NCBI RefSeq assembly: GCF_963378085.1
Contig: NZ_OY726395.1
Span: 3,844,001 to 3,908,000, forward strand
Length of the DNA: 64,000 nucleotides
Reading direction: 5' to 3'
Origin: Mycolicibacterium sp. MU0050
GTDB taxonomy: Bacteria > Actinomycetota > Actinomycetes > Mycobacteriales > Mycobacteriaceae
Shown: piece by piece, positions 31,399-41,262 of the stretch
Numbering within the stretch: position 1 is the first letter of the stretch
How the letters are laid out: each line of letters starts with the position of its first letter
Position numbers and translations under genes: made by a program
Notes under the pieces: generated by a model
The model's input: only the letters and a program-made list of their open reading frames with translations
Database searches by the model: none
What the model was told of the DNA's origin: nothing

Positions 31399-31929
31399 AT
31401 GACACCGCCCACCTTGGTGAACTCGCTGGTCGACCAACTCGAGTGGCACTGGACGCAGCAACTGCGGCCCCGGCTGGCCGGCCTGACCGACGACGAGTAC
31501 CGCTGGGCCCCGGTACCGGACTGCTGGACAGTGCATCCCGACGGCTCCATCGACTTCACCTATCCCCCGCCCGACCCGCCCCCGTTCACGACGATCGCCT
31601 GGCGACTGGCCCACGTCATCGTCGGGGTCCTGGCCGTGCGCAACCATGCGCACTTCGACGGCCCGCCCGCCGACTACCAGAGCTGGAGCTACGCCCCCGA
31701 TGCCGAGACCGCGCTGGACCAACTCGACGACGCCTACCGCAACTGGATCACGGGCGTGCGCAGCCTGACCCCGGCCGACCTCGAGCGCGCCGTCGGCCCC
31801 GCGGAGGGGCCGTGGCGCGACCGCCCCATGATCGACCTCGTCCTGCACATCCACCGCGAGGTGATCCACCACGGCGCCGAAGTGTCCCTGTTACGAGATC
31901 TCTACGCACACAACAAGAAAGAGAGCTGA
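31399..31929 (+). CDS. DinB/mycothiol-transferase-like four-helix protein
   Basis: A 176-residue protein from the ATG at 31399, with GGAAGG nine bases ahead. It is a DinB-fold protein: metal ligands are expected from His in RLAHVIVGVL and the C-terminal pair in LHIHREVIHHGAEVSLLRDL. The DinB superfamily includes metal-dependent thiol transferases such as mycothiol S-transferase. It is one base from a second DinB-family gene and divergent from a WYL regulator, which suggests an inducible detoxification pair. Confidence 0.82.
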   Translation: MTPPTLVNSLVDQLEWHWTQQLRPRLAGLTDDEYRWAPVPDCWTVHPDGSIDFTYPPPDPPPFTTIAWRLAHVIVGVLAVRNHAHFDGPPADYQSWSYAPDAETALDQLDDAYRNWITGVRSLTPADLERAVGPAEGPWRDRPMIDLVLHIHREVIHHGAEVSLLRDLYAHNKKES

Positions 31930-31930
31930 C

Positions 31931-32524
31931 ATGCCCGCCATGCCGCCCCCCGTCGTCGACGAACGCGCCGGCCTCAAGGAGTACCTCCGCGCGCAGCAAC
32001 AGGCCTTCCACGCCGTCGCTTTCGGCCTGACCGACGAGCAGGCCCGCGCCACGCCGACAGTCAGCGCCCTGTCGATCGGCGGGCTCATCAAACACGTCAC
32101 GAATTGCCAGCGCAGCTGGCTGCGGCGCGCCGCGGCCGCCCCCGGGATGCGCGACGACGACCGGCGCCCCATGACCGACCAGGCCGCCGACTACGCCGAC
32201 GAGTTCGTCATGACCGAGACCGAGACGCTTGCGCAGCTCCTGGCCCGGTTCGCCGACGGCAACGCCGAGGCGCTGGCCCTGGTCGACACCGTGGATCTGG
32301 GCGCCGCGGTACCGGTCCCCAAGGGGGTGCCGTGGTTCCCGAAGGACCTCGAAGCCTGGTCGGTGCGTTGGGTGCTGTTCCACCTGATCGAGGAGCTGGC
32401 CCGGCACGCCGGGCACGCCGACATCATCCGCGAGGCGCTCGACGGCGCCACCCTCTACGAGCTGATCGCCGCACACGAGGGCTGGGAACCCACGCCGTGG
32501 CTGACACCGTGGGCGAAGGGGTGA
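31931..32524 (+). CDS. DinB-family (DUF664) protein
   Basis: A 197-residue DinB-fold protein of the DUF664 kind. Metal-binding His positions are seen in IGGLIKHVTNCQRSWLRR near residue 55 and in FHLIEELARHAGHADIIRE near residue 160. The ATG overlaps the end of the upstream DinB gene region with a one-base gap, so it is co-transcribed. Possible thiol-dependent transferase using mycothiol; the substrate is unknown. Confidence 0.85.
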   Translation: MPAMPPPVVDERAGLKEYLRAQQQAFHAVAFGLTDEQARATPTVSALSIGGLIKHVTNCQRSWLRRAAAAPGMRDDDRRPMTDQAADYADEFVMTETETLAQLLARFADGNAEALALVDTVDLGAAVPVPKGVPWFPKDLEAWSVRWVLFHLIEELARHAGHADIIREALDGATLYELIAAHEGWEPTPWLTPWAKG

Positions 32525-32584
32525 TCGCGGCGCCGCCGGCACGCTGATTGGGAGCGCGAACGCGGAGTTTGGCACACTACAACA

Positions 32585-33955
32585 ATGAGTTCGACCAATC
32601 ATCATCGGGAGGTCGTCAAGCTCGACCGCGTCCCGCTGCCGTTCGAGGCGGCCCGGGTCGGCACCACGGGCTGGCAGCTCACTCGCACCGCCGCGCGCGT
32701 GGCCAAGCGGCTGCCCGGGCGTGGGAGCCTGCAGACCAAGGTCATCAAGGAAATCCCCCAGGCCTTCGCCGACCTCGGACCGACCTACGTGAAGTTCGGT
32801 CAGATCATCGCCTCCAGTCCCGGCGCTTTCGGGGAACCGCTGTCGCGGGAGTTCCGCACCTTGCTGGACTCCGTCCCGCCGGCGGACCCCGAGCAAGTGC
32901 AGAAACTGTTCCGGGAGGAACTCGGCGACGAGCCGCGCAAGCTGTTCAAGCACTTCGAGGAGCGGCCGTTCGCCTCGGCGTCCATCGCCCAGGTGCACTT
33001 CGCGACCCTGCACAGCGGTGAGGATGTGGTGGTCAAGATCCAACGCCCGGGCATCCGCCGCCGGGTGGCCGCCGACCTGCAGATCCTCAAGCGCTTCGCC
33101 CAGGTCGTCGAGTTCGCCAAGATGGGCCGGCGGCTGTCCGCGCAGGACGTCGTCGCCGACTTCTCCGACAATCTCGCCGAGGAGCTCGACTTCCGCATCG
33201 AGGCCCAGTCCATGGAGGCCTGGGTCAGCCACCTGCACTCCTCCCCGCTGGGCAAGAACATCAAGGTGCCCGACGTGCACTGGGACTTCACCACCCAGCG
33301 CGTGTTGACGATGGAGCGGGTGCACGGCGTCCGCATCGACGACGTAGCGGCGATTCGCAAGCAGAACTTCGACGGCACCGAACTGGTCAAGGCGCTGCTG
33401 TTCTCGACCTTCGAGGGCGGCCTGCGGCACGGCCTGTTCCACGGCGACCTGCACGCGGGCAACCTGCTGGTCGACGACCAGGGCCGGATCGTATTCCTGG
33501 ACTTCGGCATCATGGGCCGGATCGACCCGCGCACCCGCTGGCTGCTGCGCGAGCTGATCTACGCGCTGTTGGTCAAGAAGGACCACGCCGCGGCGGGCAA
33601 GATCGTGGTGCTGCTCGGCGCCGTCGGCACGGTCAAGCCCGAAGCCCAGGCCGCCAAGGACCTGGAGGCCTTCGCCCAACCACTGAGCATGAAGACCCTC
33701 GGCGACATGTCCTACGCCGAGATCGGCAAGCAGCTGTCCGCGCTGGCCGACGCCTACGACGTCAAGCTGCCCCGCGAACTGGTGCTGATCGGCAAGCAGT
33801 TCCTCTACGTAGAGCGCTACATGAAGTTGTTGGCACCGCGCTGGCAGATGATGAGCGACCCGCAGTTCTCCGGGTACTTCGCCAACTTCATGGTCGAGGT
33901 CAGCCGCGACCACCGCGAGGACCTGGACTCCACCGACAAGGAGATCGAGGTCTAG
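32585..33955 (+). CDS. ABC1/UbiB-family atypical kinase
   Basis: A 456-residue protein with the UbiB/ABC1 fold. Motifs are LGPTYVKFGQII (KxGQ) near residue 63, the Ala-rich loop FASASIAQVHFA near 130, HGDLHAGNLLVDD near 285 and the metal-binding LDFGIMG near 305. Unlike many bacterial UbiB proteins I see no C-terminal membrane pair. Family members are ATPases that aid quinone or lipid homeostasis. The stop overlaps the next gene's GTG by one base. Orthologue by position of Rv0647c. Confidence 0.9.
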   Translation: MSSTNHHREVVKLDRVPLPFEAARVGTTGWQLTRTAARVAKRLPGRGSLQTKVIKEIPQAFADLGPTYVKFGQIIASSPGAFGEPLSREFRTLLDSVPPADPEQVQKLFREELGDEPRKLFKHFEERPFASASIAQVHFATLHSGEDVVVKIQRPGIRRRVAADLQILKRFAQVVEFAKMGRRLSAQDVVADFSDNLAEELDFRIEAQSMEAWVSHLHSSPLGKNIKVPDVHWDFTTQRVLTMERVHGVRIDDVAAIRKQNFDGTELVKALLFSTFEGGLRHGLFHGDLHAGNLLVDDQGRIVFLDFGIMGRIDPRTRWLLRELIYALLVKKDHAAAGKIVVLLGAVGTVKPEAQAAKDLEAFAQPLSMKTLGDMSYAEIGKQLSALADAYDVKLPRELVLIGKQFLYVERYMKLLAPRWQMMSDPQFSGYFANFMVEVSRDHREDLDSTDKEIEV

Positions 33956-34872
33956 TGCAGCCGGACACCGTGCGGTGCGGGACGGCCCGCTCCGGCGACC
34001 TGGACATCTATTACGAGGACATGGGCGACCCGGCCGACCCCGCGGTGCTGCTGATCATGGGCCTGGGCGCGCAACTTCTGTTGTGGCCCAACGACTTCTG
34101 CCGCCGACTCGTCGACCGCGGACTGCGGGTGATCCGATTCGACAACCGCGACGTCGGGTTGTCGAGCAAGCTGCACGGGCTGCGGGTCGAGGGTTCGCAG
34201 TATCCGAACATGGTCCGCTCGGTGCTGGGCCGCCCCAGCCCGGCGGTCTACACCCTGGAGGACATGGCCGACGACGCCGCCGCGGTGCTCGACCACCTCG
34301 ACATCGAGCGCGCCCACATCGTCGGCGCGTCGATGGGCGGGATGATCGCTCAGGTGGTCGCGGCCCGCCACGCCGAGCGAACCCGGTCCCTGGGCGTCAT
34401 CTTCTCCAGCAACAACCAGGCCGCGTTGCCACCACCGGACCCGCGCGCACTGTTCGCGGTCATCAAGGGCCCGCCGGTCGACGCCCCACGCGAGGTCATC
34501 CTCGACAACGCGGTGCGGGTCAGCCGGGTGATCGGCAGCCCCGCCTACCGTGCGCCGGAGGCCAAGATCCGCGCCGACGCCGCGGCCGGCTATGACCGCA
34601 GTTACTACCCGGTCGGGGTGGCGCGGCAGTTCGGCGCGATCACCGGCAGCGGCAGCCTGCGCCACTACGACCATCGGATCAGTGCCCCCACGGTGGTGAT
34701 CCACGGTCTCGCCGACCGGCTGATGCGCCCCGCCGGCGGCCGCGCCGTCGCCAACAACATCGCCGGGGCCCGCCTGGTGCTGTTCCCCGGCATGGGCCAC
34801 GATCTGCCCGAGCCGCTGTGGGGCCCCATCGTCGACCAGCTTGACCTCACGTTTTCCTCCGCCACCCGCTGA
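33955..34872 (+). CDS. lipG: alpha/beta-hydrolase, lipase/esterase type
   Basis: A 305-residue alpha/beta hydrolase. The nucleophile elbow is GASMGG near residue 125, the oxyanion region is MGLGAQLLLW near 38, the acid is in HGLADRLMRP near 245 and the catalytic His is in FPGMGHDLPE near 280. The GTG start overlaps the ABC1 kinase stop (TAGTG), so they are coupled. In M. tuberculosis the matching gene is lipG (Rv0646c), next to the mycolic acid methyltransferases as here. Confidence 0.87.
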   Translation: MQPDTVRCGTARSGDLDIYYEDMGDPADPAVLLIMGLGAQLLLWPNDFCRRLVDRGLRVIRFDNRDVGLSSKLHGLRVEGSQYPNMVRSVLGRPSPAVYTLEDMADDAAAVLDHLDIERAHIVGASMGGMIAQVVAARHAERTRSLGVIFSSNNQAALPPPDPRALFAVIKGPPVDAPREVILDNAVRVSRVIGSPAYRAPEAKIRADAAAGYDRSYYPVGVARQFGAITGSGSLRHYDHRISAPTVVIHGLADRLMRPAGGRAVANNIAGARLVLFPGMGHDLPEPLWGPIVDQLDLTFSSATR

Positions 34873-35041
34873 TCGGACCGGCGCCGTCGACATGACGGGT
34901 GTGTGACGTACCCCGTTGCCGCATTGCCCTGCGGGCTGCCCGCCCCAAGCATGTGAGGAGCCAACAGGGGGGCGATTGCAATGGTTCCGGGGGGGATCTT
35001 TGCGCTTGCCTGCCTGCCATGACGAGGGAAGGCCCCCGGCT
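34873..35041. other. 169-base gap before the first methyltransferase, no gene seen
   Basis: Between lipG and the first mycolic acid methyltransferase. I see no open frame of interest; it should contain the methyltransferase promoter and leader, but I could not pick a convincing -35/-10 pair. Confidence 0.4.
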
Positions 35042-35908
35042 ATGCCCAAGGCGCTCGAGCCGCACTTCGATGACGTCCAAGCCCACTACGACCTGTCCGA
35101 CGAGTTCTTCCAGCTCTTTCTCGACCCGTCGCGGACCTACAGCTGCGCGTATTTCGAACGCGAGGACATGACCCTCGAGGAGGCGCAGCTCGCCAAGATC
35201 GACCTGGCGCTGGGGAAGTTGGGCCTCGAACCCGGGATGACGCTGCTCGACGTGGGTTGTGGCTGGGGTTCGACGATGATGCGCGCGGTGCAGCGCCATG
35301 ACGTCAACGTGGTCGGCCTGACGCTGAGCCGCAATCAGCGCGATTACGTCGCCGAGCGGCTCGCCGCCGACCCGAGTCCGCGTTCCAAGCAGGTCCTGCT
35401 GCAGGGGTGGGAGCAGTTCCACGAGCCCGTCGACCGGGTGGTGTCCATCGGGGCGTTCGAGCACTTCGGCCCCGACCGCTATGACGCCTTCTTCCAGCAG
35501 ATGTACAAGGCGCTGCCGTCGGGCGGCGTGCTGCTGCTGCACACCATCACCGCGACGACCGCCAAGGATGCGGCGGCCAACGGGGTACCGCTGACCTTCG
35601 AGTTGGCCCGGTTCGTCAAGTTCATCCTGACCGAGATTTTCCCGGGCGGGCGCCTGCCGTCCACCCAGCTGGTGACCGACCACGCGGTGGCCGGAGGTTT
35701 CGATGTTCAGCGGGTGCAGTCGTTGCGGCCGCATTACGCCCGTACTCTGGATCTGTGGGCGCAAGCACTGGAGGCACATCGCGACGAGGCGGTCACACTC
35801 CAGTCGGAAGAGGTCTACGACCGTTATATGAGGTACTTGACGGGGTGCGCCAAGTTGTTCCGCAACCGCACGACCGACGTCTGCCAGTTCACCCTCAAGA
35901 AAATTTAG
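35042..35908 (+). CDS. mycolic acid methyltransferase (CmaA/MmaA family), first copy
   Basis: A 288-residue SAM-dependent enzyme. The N-terminal part has the lineage motif HYDLSDEFFQLFLDP and CAYFEREDM. The SAM site is MTLLDVGCGWGS near residue 68. The bicarbonate or active-site region includes GAFEHFGPDRYD near 140. These enzymes add methyl or cyclopropane groups to double bonds of meromycolic chains on AcpM. The best overall resemblance by memory is to MmaA1/MmaA4, but the exact modification cannot be assigned. Confidence 0.9.
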   Translation: MPKALEPHFDDVQAHYDLSDEFFQLFLDPSRTYSCAYFEREDMTLEEAQLAKIDLALGKLGLEPGMTLLDVGCGWGSTMMRAVQRHDVNVVGLTLSRNQRDYVAERLAADPSPRSKQVLLQGWEQFHEPVDRVVSIGAFEHFGPDRYDAFFQQMYKALPSGGVLLLHTITATTAKDAAANGVPLTFELARFVKFILTEIFPGGRLPSTQLVTDHAVAGGFDVQRVQSLRPHYARTLDLWAQALEAHRDEAVTLQSEEVYDRYMRYLTGCAKLFRNRTTDVCQFTLKKI

Positions 35909-35995
35909 TGCCCGAGTTTTCGGGAGCGCCGCCGCGCGGCGGGTCCCGAATGGGCTAGCGTTTTGTCAATCACTAGCGGGTGGGAGTCTGCACCG

Positions 35996-36856
35996 ATGAG
36001 CAATCTGAAGCCGAAGTACGAAGAACTCCAGTCCATTTACGATATTTCGAACGAATTCTACGAACTGTTCCTCGGCCCCACCATGGGTTATACCTGCGGT
36101 TATTTCGAACGCGAGGATATGACCGGCGACGAAGCGCAATTGGCGAAGTTCGACCTTGCCCTGGGCAAGCTGGGCTTGGAGCCGGGCATGACGCTGCTCG
36201 ACATCGGGTGCGGGTGGGGTGCCTGCATGCAGCGTGCCGTCGAGAAGTACGACGTCAACGTGATCGGTTTGACGCTGTCCGCCGAGCAGCGCAAGTACGC
36301 CATCGACAAGCTGGCGAAGGTGCCGACCGAGCGCAACATCGAGGTGCGGCTGCAGGGCTGGGAAGAGTTCGAGGACAAGGTCGACCGGATCGTCTCGATC
36401 GGCGCGTTCGAGCACTTCGGCTTCGAACGCTATGACGATTTCTTCGCGACCACCTTCGACGCGCTCCCCGACGACGGCGTGATGCTGCTGCATTGCATCA
36501 CCGGTTTCGACATGCGCAGGGCCAAGGAGCTGGGCCTGCCGATGACCTTCGAGCTGGCCCGGTTCGCGAAGTTCATCATGACCGAGATCTTCCCCGGCGG
36601 TCGGCTGCCCTCGGTGGAGAAGGTCCAGGAGCACGCCCTGCCCGCCGGGTTCAAGCTCACGCAGTTGCAGGAGATCGGCCCGCACTATGTGCGCACCCTG
36701 CAGATCTGGGCGGAGCAGCTCGAGGCGCACCGCGAAGAGGCGATCCGGATCCAGTCCCAAGAGGTCTACGACCGCTACGACAAGTACCTCAATGGCTGCG
36801 TGAACCTGTTCCGGGTCGGCCACACCAGCGTGCACCAGTTCACCTTGCAGAAGTGA
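35996..36856 (+). CDS. mycolic acid methyltransferase (CmaA/MmaA family), second copy
   Basis: A 286-residue paralogue of the previous gene. It has YDISNEFYELFLGP, CGYFEREDM, the SAM motif MTLLDIGCGWGACMQRAVEK and GAFEHFGFERYDDFF. The two proteins diverge mostly in the substrate-side segment (residues about 165-185: CITGFDMRRAKELG here), so they probably act at different positions or give different groups. There are only two such genes here, against four mmaA genes at this place in M. tuberculosis. Confidence 0.9.
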   Translation: MSNLKPKYEELQSIYDISNEFYELFLGPTMGYTCGYFEREDMTGDEAQLAKFDLALGKLGLEPGMTLLDIGCGWGACMQRAVEKYDVNVIGLTLSAEQRKYAIDKLAKVPTERNIEVRLQGWEEFEDKVDRIVSIGAFEHFGFERYDDFFATTFDALPDDGVMLLHCITGFDMRRAKELGLPMTFELARFAKFIMTEIFPGGRLPSVEKVQEHALPAGFKLTQLQEIGPHYVRTLQIWAEQLEAHREEAIRIQSQEVYDRYDKYLNGCVNLFRVGHTSVHQFTLQK

Positions 36857-36900
36857 TCGGCGGTAGCTGAGCCCTCAACCGGCAAACACCGGCCGCAAAG

Positions 36901-37077
36901 TCAGTGCGGGCCAGCAAATTTGGCGAGAATGCGGCGAAGCACGGATGGGCCCCGGAAGCGGGGGCAGCCGCCGTCGGCACACAGCGCGCAGTCCGTGCCG
37001 GCGCGATGATGTTCGTGCGCCGATCGCGGGTGCCCACACCGGCACAACGCGTCGGATGCTGCTGCAGAGTCTGACAA
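36901..37077 (-). CDS. small Cys/His-rich, probably zinc-binding protein
   Basis: A 58-residue frame from a TTG at 37077, with AAGGGGGA a few bases ahead. It contains CRCGHPRSAHEHHRAGTDC followed by ALCADGGCPRF: five Cys (residues 12, 14, 30, 33, 38) and four His, a compact metal-binding pattern. I recall similar CGHxxxxHxHxRxGTDCxxC small proteins in mycobacteria, of unknown function. It lies between the methyltransferases and the VanX-like gene, convergent with the former. Too small for routine gene calling but the motif is convincing. Confidence 0.65.
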   Translation of the reverse strand: MSDSAAASDALCRCGHPRSAHEHHRAGTDCALCADGGCPRFRGPSVLRRILAKFAGPH

Positions 37078-37138
37078 GACGTCCCCCTTGAGGCTGTGCA
37101 GCAGAGTCTACGACGGCGGTGACGGGCGCCGGCCCAAA

Positions 37139-37801
37139 TCAGATCAGCGGCACGTCGATGATCGGGCGCTGCAACTGCGCGCCCGGCCCGTCGAAGTGCC
37201 ACCACTCACCGGCGTAGACGGCAAACCCGCCGGCGGCCATCGCCTCCCGCAGCCGCGCGCGGTTGGCCTGCGCGGCCCAGCTCACCCCGTCGGTGGCGAA
37301 AGCCGTTGCCCGGGATGAGAACTCATCGAAATCGGTACCCATGTCGAGCAGTCTTACGGTGTCGTCGGACAACGTGACGTCCACCGAGCGACCGGCGGTG
37401 TGACTGCGGGCGAAGTTGCCGGGACGTGCCACCCAGCTGGGATCGGGCACCGCCTCGAACATCCGAACCTGCACCGCGTGCGGCCGGTAGCAGTCCCAGA
37501 ACACCAACCGGTTGCCGTGCGCGCGAAGACTTTCCGCCGCGGCCGCCAGCCCCGGGGCCAACGACTCGTGCACCAGGCAGCGGGCGCCGACGGGATACAT
37601 TCGCACGCCCAGGAAGTTGTCGGGGGTGGCGTAGCGCAGATCGATGAGGGCATCGGGCACCACGTCGCGCACGTCGACGAGCCCGTCCTGCCCCGCCGAC
37701 CCGACCGGATCGGCCGTCGCGGTTGTCGGGGTTGCCGTCATCAGCAGTGCTCCCACCACGAGGGCATACCGGATGCGGGCCATCGTGCGACGTGCGCGCA
37801 T
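37139..37801 (-). CDS. secreted D-Ala-D-Ala dipeptidase (VanX/DdpX, peptidase M15D)
   Basis: A 220-residue protein from the ATG at 37801, supported by GAGGTG six bases ahead; GTG 37810 and ATG 37783 are alternatives. Residues about 1-32 are a signal peptide (ARIRYALVVGALLMTATP). The zinc-site motifs are SHTAGRSVDVTL near residue 135 and GEWWHFD near residue 200, with YRPHAVQVRMFE between. It should hydrolyse D-Ala-D-Ala in the periplasm, a peptidoglycan recycling role. It follows rplA by 19 bases on the same strand, so it may be read-through transcribed. Confidence 0.88.
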   Translation of the reverse strand: MRARRTMARIRYALVVGALLMTATPTTATADPVGSAGQDGLVDVRDVVPDALIDLRYATPDNFLGVRMYPVGARCLVHESLAPGLAAAAESLRAHGNRLVFWDCYRPHAVQVRMFEAVPDPSWVARPGNFARSHTAGRSVDVTLSDDTVRLLDMGTDFDEFSSRATAFATDGVSWAAQANRARLREAMAAGGFAVYAGEWWHFDGPGAQLQRPIIDVPLI

Positions 37802-37820
37802 CCGGTACACCTCGAACGTG

Positions 37821-38528
37821 TTACGCCTCGGCGAAGTTGCGGGTGATGCTCGGGTCGACGGGGATGCCCGGGCCCGTGGTCGTCGAGACGACGATCTTCT
37901 TCAGGTAGCGGCCCTTCGACGAGGACGGCTTGGCCCGCAGGATCTCCTCGAGCGCGGCGCCGTAGTTCTCGACCAGCTTGGTCTCGTCGAACGAGGCCTT
38001 GCCGATGACGAAGTGCAGGTTGGCCTGCTTGTCGACGCGGAAGTTGATCTTGCCGCCCTTGATGTCGGACACGGCCTTGGCGACATCCGGGGTCACGGTG
38101 CCGGTCTTGGGGTTCGGCATCAGGCCGCGGGGACCCAGCACGCGGGCGATCCGGCCCACCTTGGCCATCTGATCGGGCGTCGCGATCGCGGCGTCGAAAT
38201 CGAGCCAGCCGCCCTGGATCTTCTCGATCAGGTCCTCGCTGCCCACGGCATCGGCGCCGGCGGCCAGTGCGGCCTCGGCCTTCTCGCCGACCGCGAACAC
38301 CACGACGCGGGCGGTCTTGCCGGTGCCATTGGGCAGGTTGACGGTGCCGCGCACCATCTGATCGGCCTTACGGGGGTCGACGCCGAGCCGGATCGCGACC
38401 TCGACGGTGGCGTCCTGCTTCTTCGACGATGTCTCCTTGGCCAGCTTGGCGGCCTCGAGCGGGGTGTAGAGCTTGTCGCGGTCCACCTTCTCGGCGGCTT
38501 CGCGGTAGGCCTTGCTGTTCTTGCTCAT
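37821..38528 (-). CDS. rplA: 50S ribosomal protein L1
   Basis: A 235-residue L1 from the ATG at 38528 ([17 protein letters not shown]). The central signature [18 protein letters not shown] is intact. It forms the L1 stalk and, in many bacteria, represses the rplKA mRNA. It is the last ribosomal gene of the secE-nusG-rplK-rplA cluster, 98 bases after rplK. Confidence 0.98.
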   Translation of the reverse strand: MSKNSKAYREAAEKVDRDKLYTPLEAAKLAKETSSKKQDATVEVAIRLGVDPRKADQMVRGTVNLPNGTGKTARVVVFAVGEKAEAALAAGADAVGSEDLIEKIQGGWLDFDAAIATPDQMAKVGRIARVLGPRGLMPNPKTGTVTPDVAKAVSDIKGGKINFRVDKQANLHFVIGKASFDETKLVENYGAALEEILRAKPSSSKGRYLKKIVVSTTTGPGIPVDPSITRNFAEA

Positions 38529-38626
38529 TGGTATCCAATCAATCTCGTTGGTTGTGGTTGTTCGGGCCGATGCCAGCCCTCCCACGGGGGTACGACTACT
38601 CGACTGCAGCCTGGTCGATCCGCAAG

Positions 38627-39055
38627 CTACTCGACTGTGATGCCCATCGACCGGGCGGTCCCGGCGATGATCTTGGCCGCGGCGTCGATGTCGTTGGCGT
38701 TGAGGTCGTCCTTCTTGGTCTCGGCGATCTCGCGGACCTGGTCCCAGCTGACCTTGGCGACCTTGTCGGTGTGCGGCGAACCGGAACCCTTCTGCACGCC
38801 GGCGGCCTTGAGCAGCAGCTTGGCGGCGGGCGGGGTCTTCAGGATGAAGGTGAAGCTGCGGTCCTCGTAGACACTGATCTCCACGGGGACGACGTTGCCG
38901 CGCTGCGACTCCGTAGCGGCGTTGTACGCCTTGCAGAACTCCATGATGTTGACGCCGTGCTGGCCGAGCGCGGGACCGACCGGCGGGGCGGGGTTGGCCT
39001 GCCCGGCCTGGATCTGCAACTTGATCAGCCCGACGACCTTTTTCTTCGGGGCCAT
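38627..39055 (-). CDS. rplK: 50S ribosomal protein L11
   Basis: A 142-residue L11 from the ATG at 39055 ([18 protein letters not shown]). The N-terminal Pro-rich segment [20 protein letters not shown] and the C-terminal RNA-binding domain with the GTARSMGI end are intact. It binds the GTPase-associated centre of 23S rRNA. Located between nusG and rplA. Confidence 0.98.
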   Translation of the reverse strand: MAPKKKVVGLIKLQIQAGQANPAPPVGPALGQHGVNIMEFCKAYNAATESQRGNVVPVEISVYEDRSFTFILKTPPAAKLLLKAAGVQKGSGSPHTDKVAKVSWDQVREIAETKKDDLNANDIDAAAKIIAGTARSMGITVE

Positions 39056-39134
39056 GGGTGTGGTGTTTCCTTTCTTGGGTGTGATCTCGGCGCGCTCGCC
39101 CGCGCGCACTGCCGGTTCTTACGCGCCGAAATCG

Positions 39135-39932
<798 letters not shown>

Positions 39933-39943
39933 TCATCTGGTTT

Positions 39944-40387
39944 CTAGGCGAACACCAGCGTTACCAGTTCGGTCAACCCGATGTCTGCCAACGAGATCAT
40001 CGCCACCATGAACGCCAGGAAGAGCAACACCACCGTGGTGTAGGTCACCATCTGCTTGCGGTTCGGCCAGATGACCTTGCGCAGCTCGTTGACGACCTCG
40101 CTCAGGTACGTCCAGACGAATCTGAACGGGGCCAGAATGCCACCGCCGGACGCGGCCTTGGCCTTCTTGGCCTTGCTCACCTTGGCGGTCTTCGCGGAAT
40201 CCTCGGCGTCGTCGCCGGCCTCGGCATCCGCCTCGGCCTCGGTCTTGCTCAGTGCACGCTGCCGGGACCGCTTACCGGTCGGACGCGCCGGGGTGACGAC
40301 CGCTGTCTGACCGACCCGCTTGGCTTCGGCCCCGTTGTCCTCGGTGCCGTCGCCCGTGGCGTCGGCACTGTCGCGCTCGTCGCTCAC
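39944..40387 (-). CDS. secE: preprotein translocase subunit SecE
   Basis: A 147-residue SecE. A long acidic/basic N-terminal cytoplasmic extension (about 85 residues) precedes the conserved FVWTYLSEVVNELRKVIWPNRK and a single transmembrane segment (TYTTVVLLFLAFMVAMISLAD). SecE clamps SecY in the Sec channel. GTG start at 40387. First gene of the secE-nusG operon, just downstream of tRNA-Trp. Confidence 0.96.
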   Translation of the reverse strand: MSDERDSADATGDGTEDNGAEAKRVGQTAVVTPARPTGKRSRQRALSKTEAEADAEAGDDAEDSAKTAKVSKAKKAKAASGGGILAPFRFVWTYLSEVVNELRKVIWPNRKQMVTYTTVVLLFLAFMVAMISLADIGLTELVTLVFA

Positions 40388-40471
40388 CGCACGCTCCTTA
40401 GCTTCACCCGTGGCCCGTCGGGCCCGTTAGTTCGCATCTTCCAGTGTCCACATTGCCAGTATTCAATTGAG

Positions 40472-40544
<73 letters not shown>

Positions 40545-40623
40545 TCGAGTCCCTGCGGCACTCCTCACCTTCCCACGCTAGTTGGTCCCGGTTCGTCGTG
40601 TCCGCAAGTGCCCCACATAACTC

Positions 40624-40666
40624 GCGCGCTCTCCGGCGGTAATCGCAAACCGCCGGACAAGCGCGC
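40624..40666 (-). terminator. stem-loop after hadC, probable terminator
   Basis: GCGCGC (40624-40629) with TCCGGCGGT (40632-40640) pairs with ACCGCCGGA (40649-40657) and GCGCGC (40661-40666). The stem is strong but no U-run follows on the minus strand. It lies between hadC and tRNA-Trp and probably limits read-through from the hadABC operon. Confidence 0.55.
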
Positions 40667-40742
40667 TTGTTCTGGGAGAACCCCGAGGTACGAGTGTACA
40701 TCGGGGAAACTCTGATCCACTAATCTCCCCCGGACCGCCGGC

Positions 40743-41246
40743 CTAATCGGCGACCCGGGTGACCTGACCGGTCGCCACGTCGAACTTGACCTTGGCCGAT
40801 TCGTCACCCTGCTGGCCCATCAGCGTGGTGAACGCCTCCAGCACCACTTCACCGTGCTGATTGGTCAGCGTGTTGCGGGTGACCACGATGTCGGCGCCGA
40901 AGCGCTCGTCCACCGATTGCACGGTCATCACGGGATACAGATGGTCACCGACCTTGATCGGCTGGTGATACACGAACTGCTGATCCACCTGGACGATCTG
41001 CATGGTCTCCATGCCGACGTCGACCTTGCGGAAGAAGTCCTGCTGCACGATCAGGGCGACCGTGGAAACGAAGGTCAGGGGGGCCAGCAGCGTGTCGTAG
41101 CCGAGTTCGGCCGCGGCCGCCTCGTCGTAGAACGCGGGGTCGTCGTTCTTGACCGCCTTGGCGTACTCGCGCACCTTCTCTCGGCCCACCACGAAGTAGT
41201 CGTCGTACTTGTGGACCATGCCCCGGATGTCCGTCTTGAGCGCCAT
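40743..41246 (-). CDS. hadC: (3R)-hydroxyacyl-ACP dehydratase subunit HadC
   Basis: A 167-residue MaoC-type hot-dog protein (MALKTDIRGMVHKYDDYFV). It lacks the Asp-His hydratase motif, as expected for the recognition subunit. HadC pairs with HadB to dehydrate long hydroxyacyl chains during meromycolate elongation. It is 16 bases after hadB. Confidence 0.95.
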   Translation of the reverse strand: MALKTDIRGMVHKYDDYFVVGREKVREYAKAVKNDDPAFYDEAAAAELGYDTLLAPLTFVSTVALIVQQDFFRKVDVGMETMQIVQVDQQFVYHQPIKVGDHLYPVMTVQSVDERFGADIVVTRNTLTNQHGEVVLEAFTTLMGQQGDESAKVKFDVATGQVTRVAD

Positions 41247-41262
41247 CGCTATCGATCCCCCG

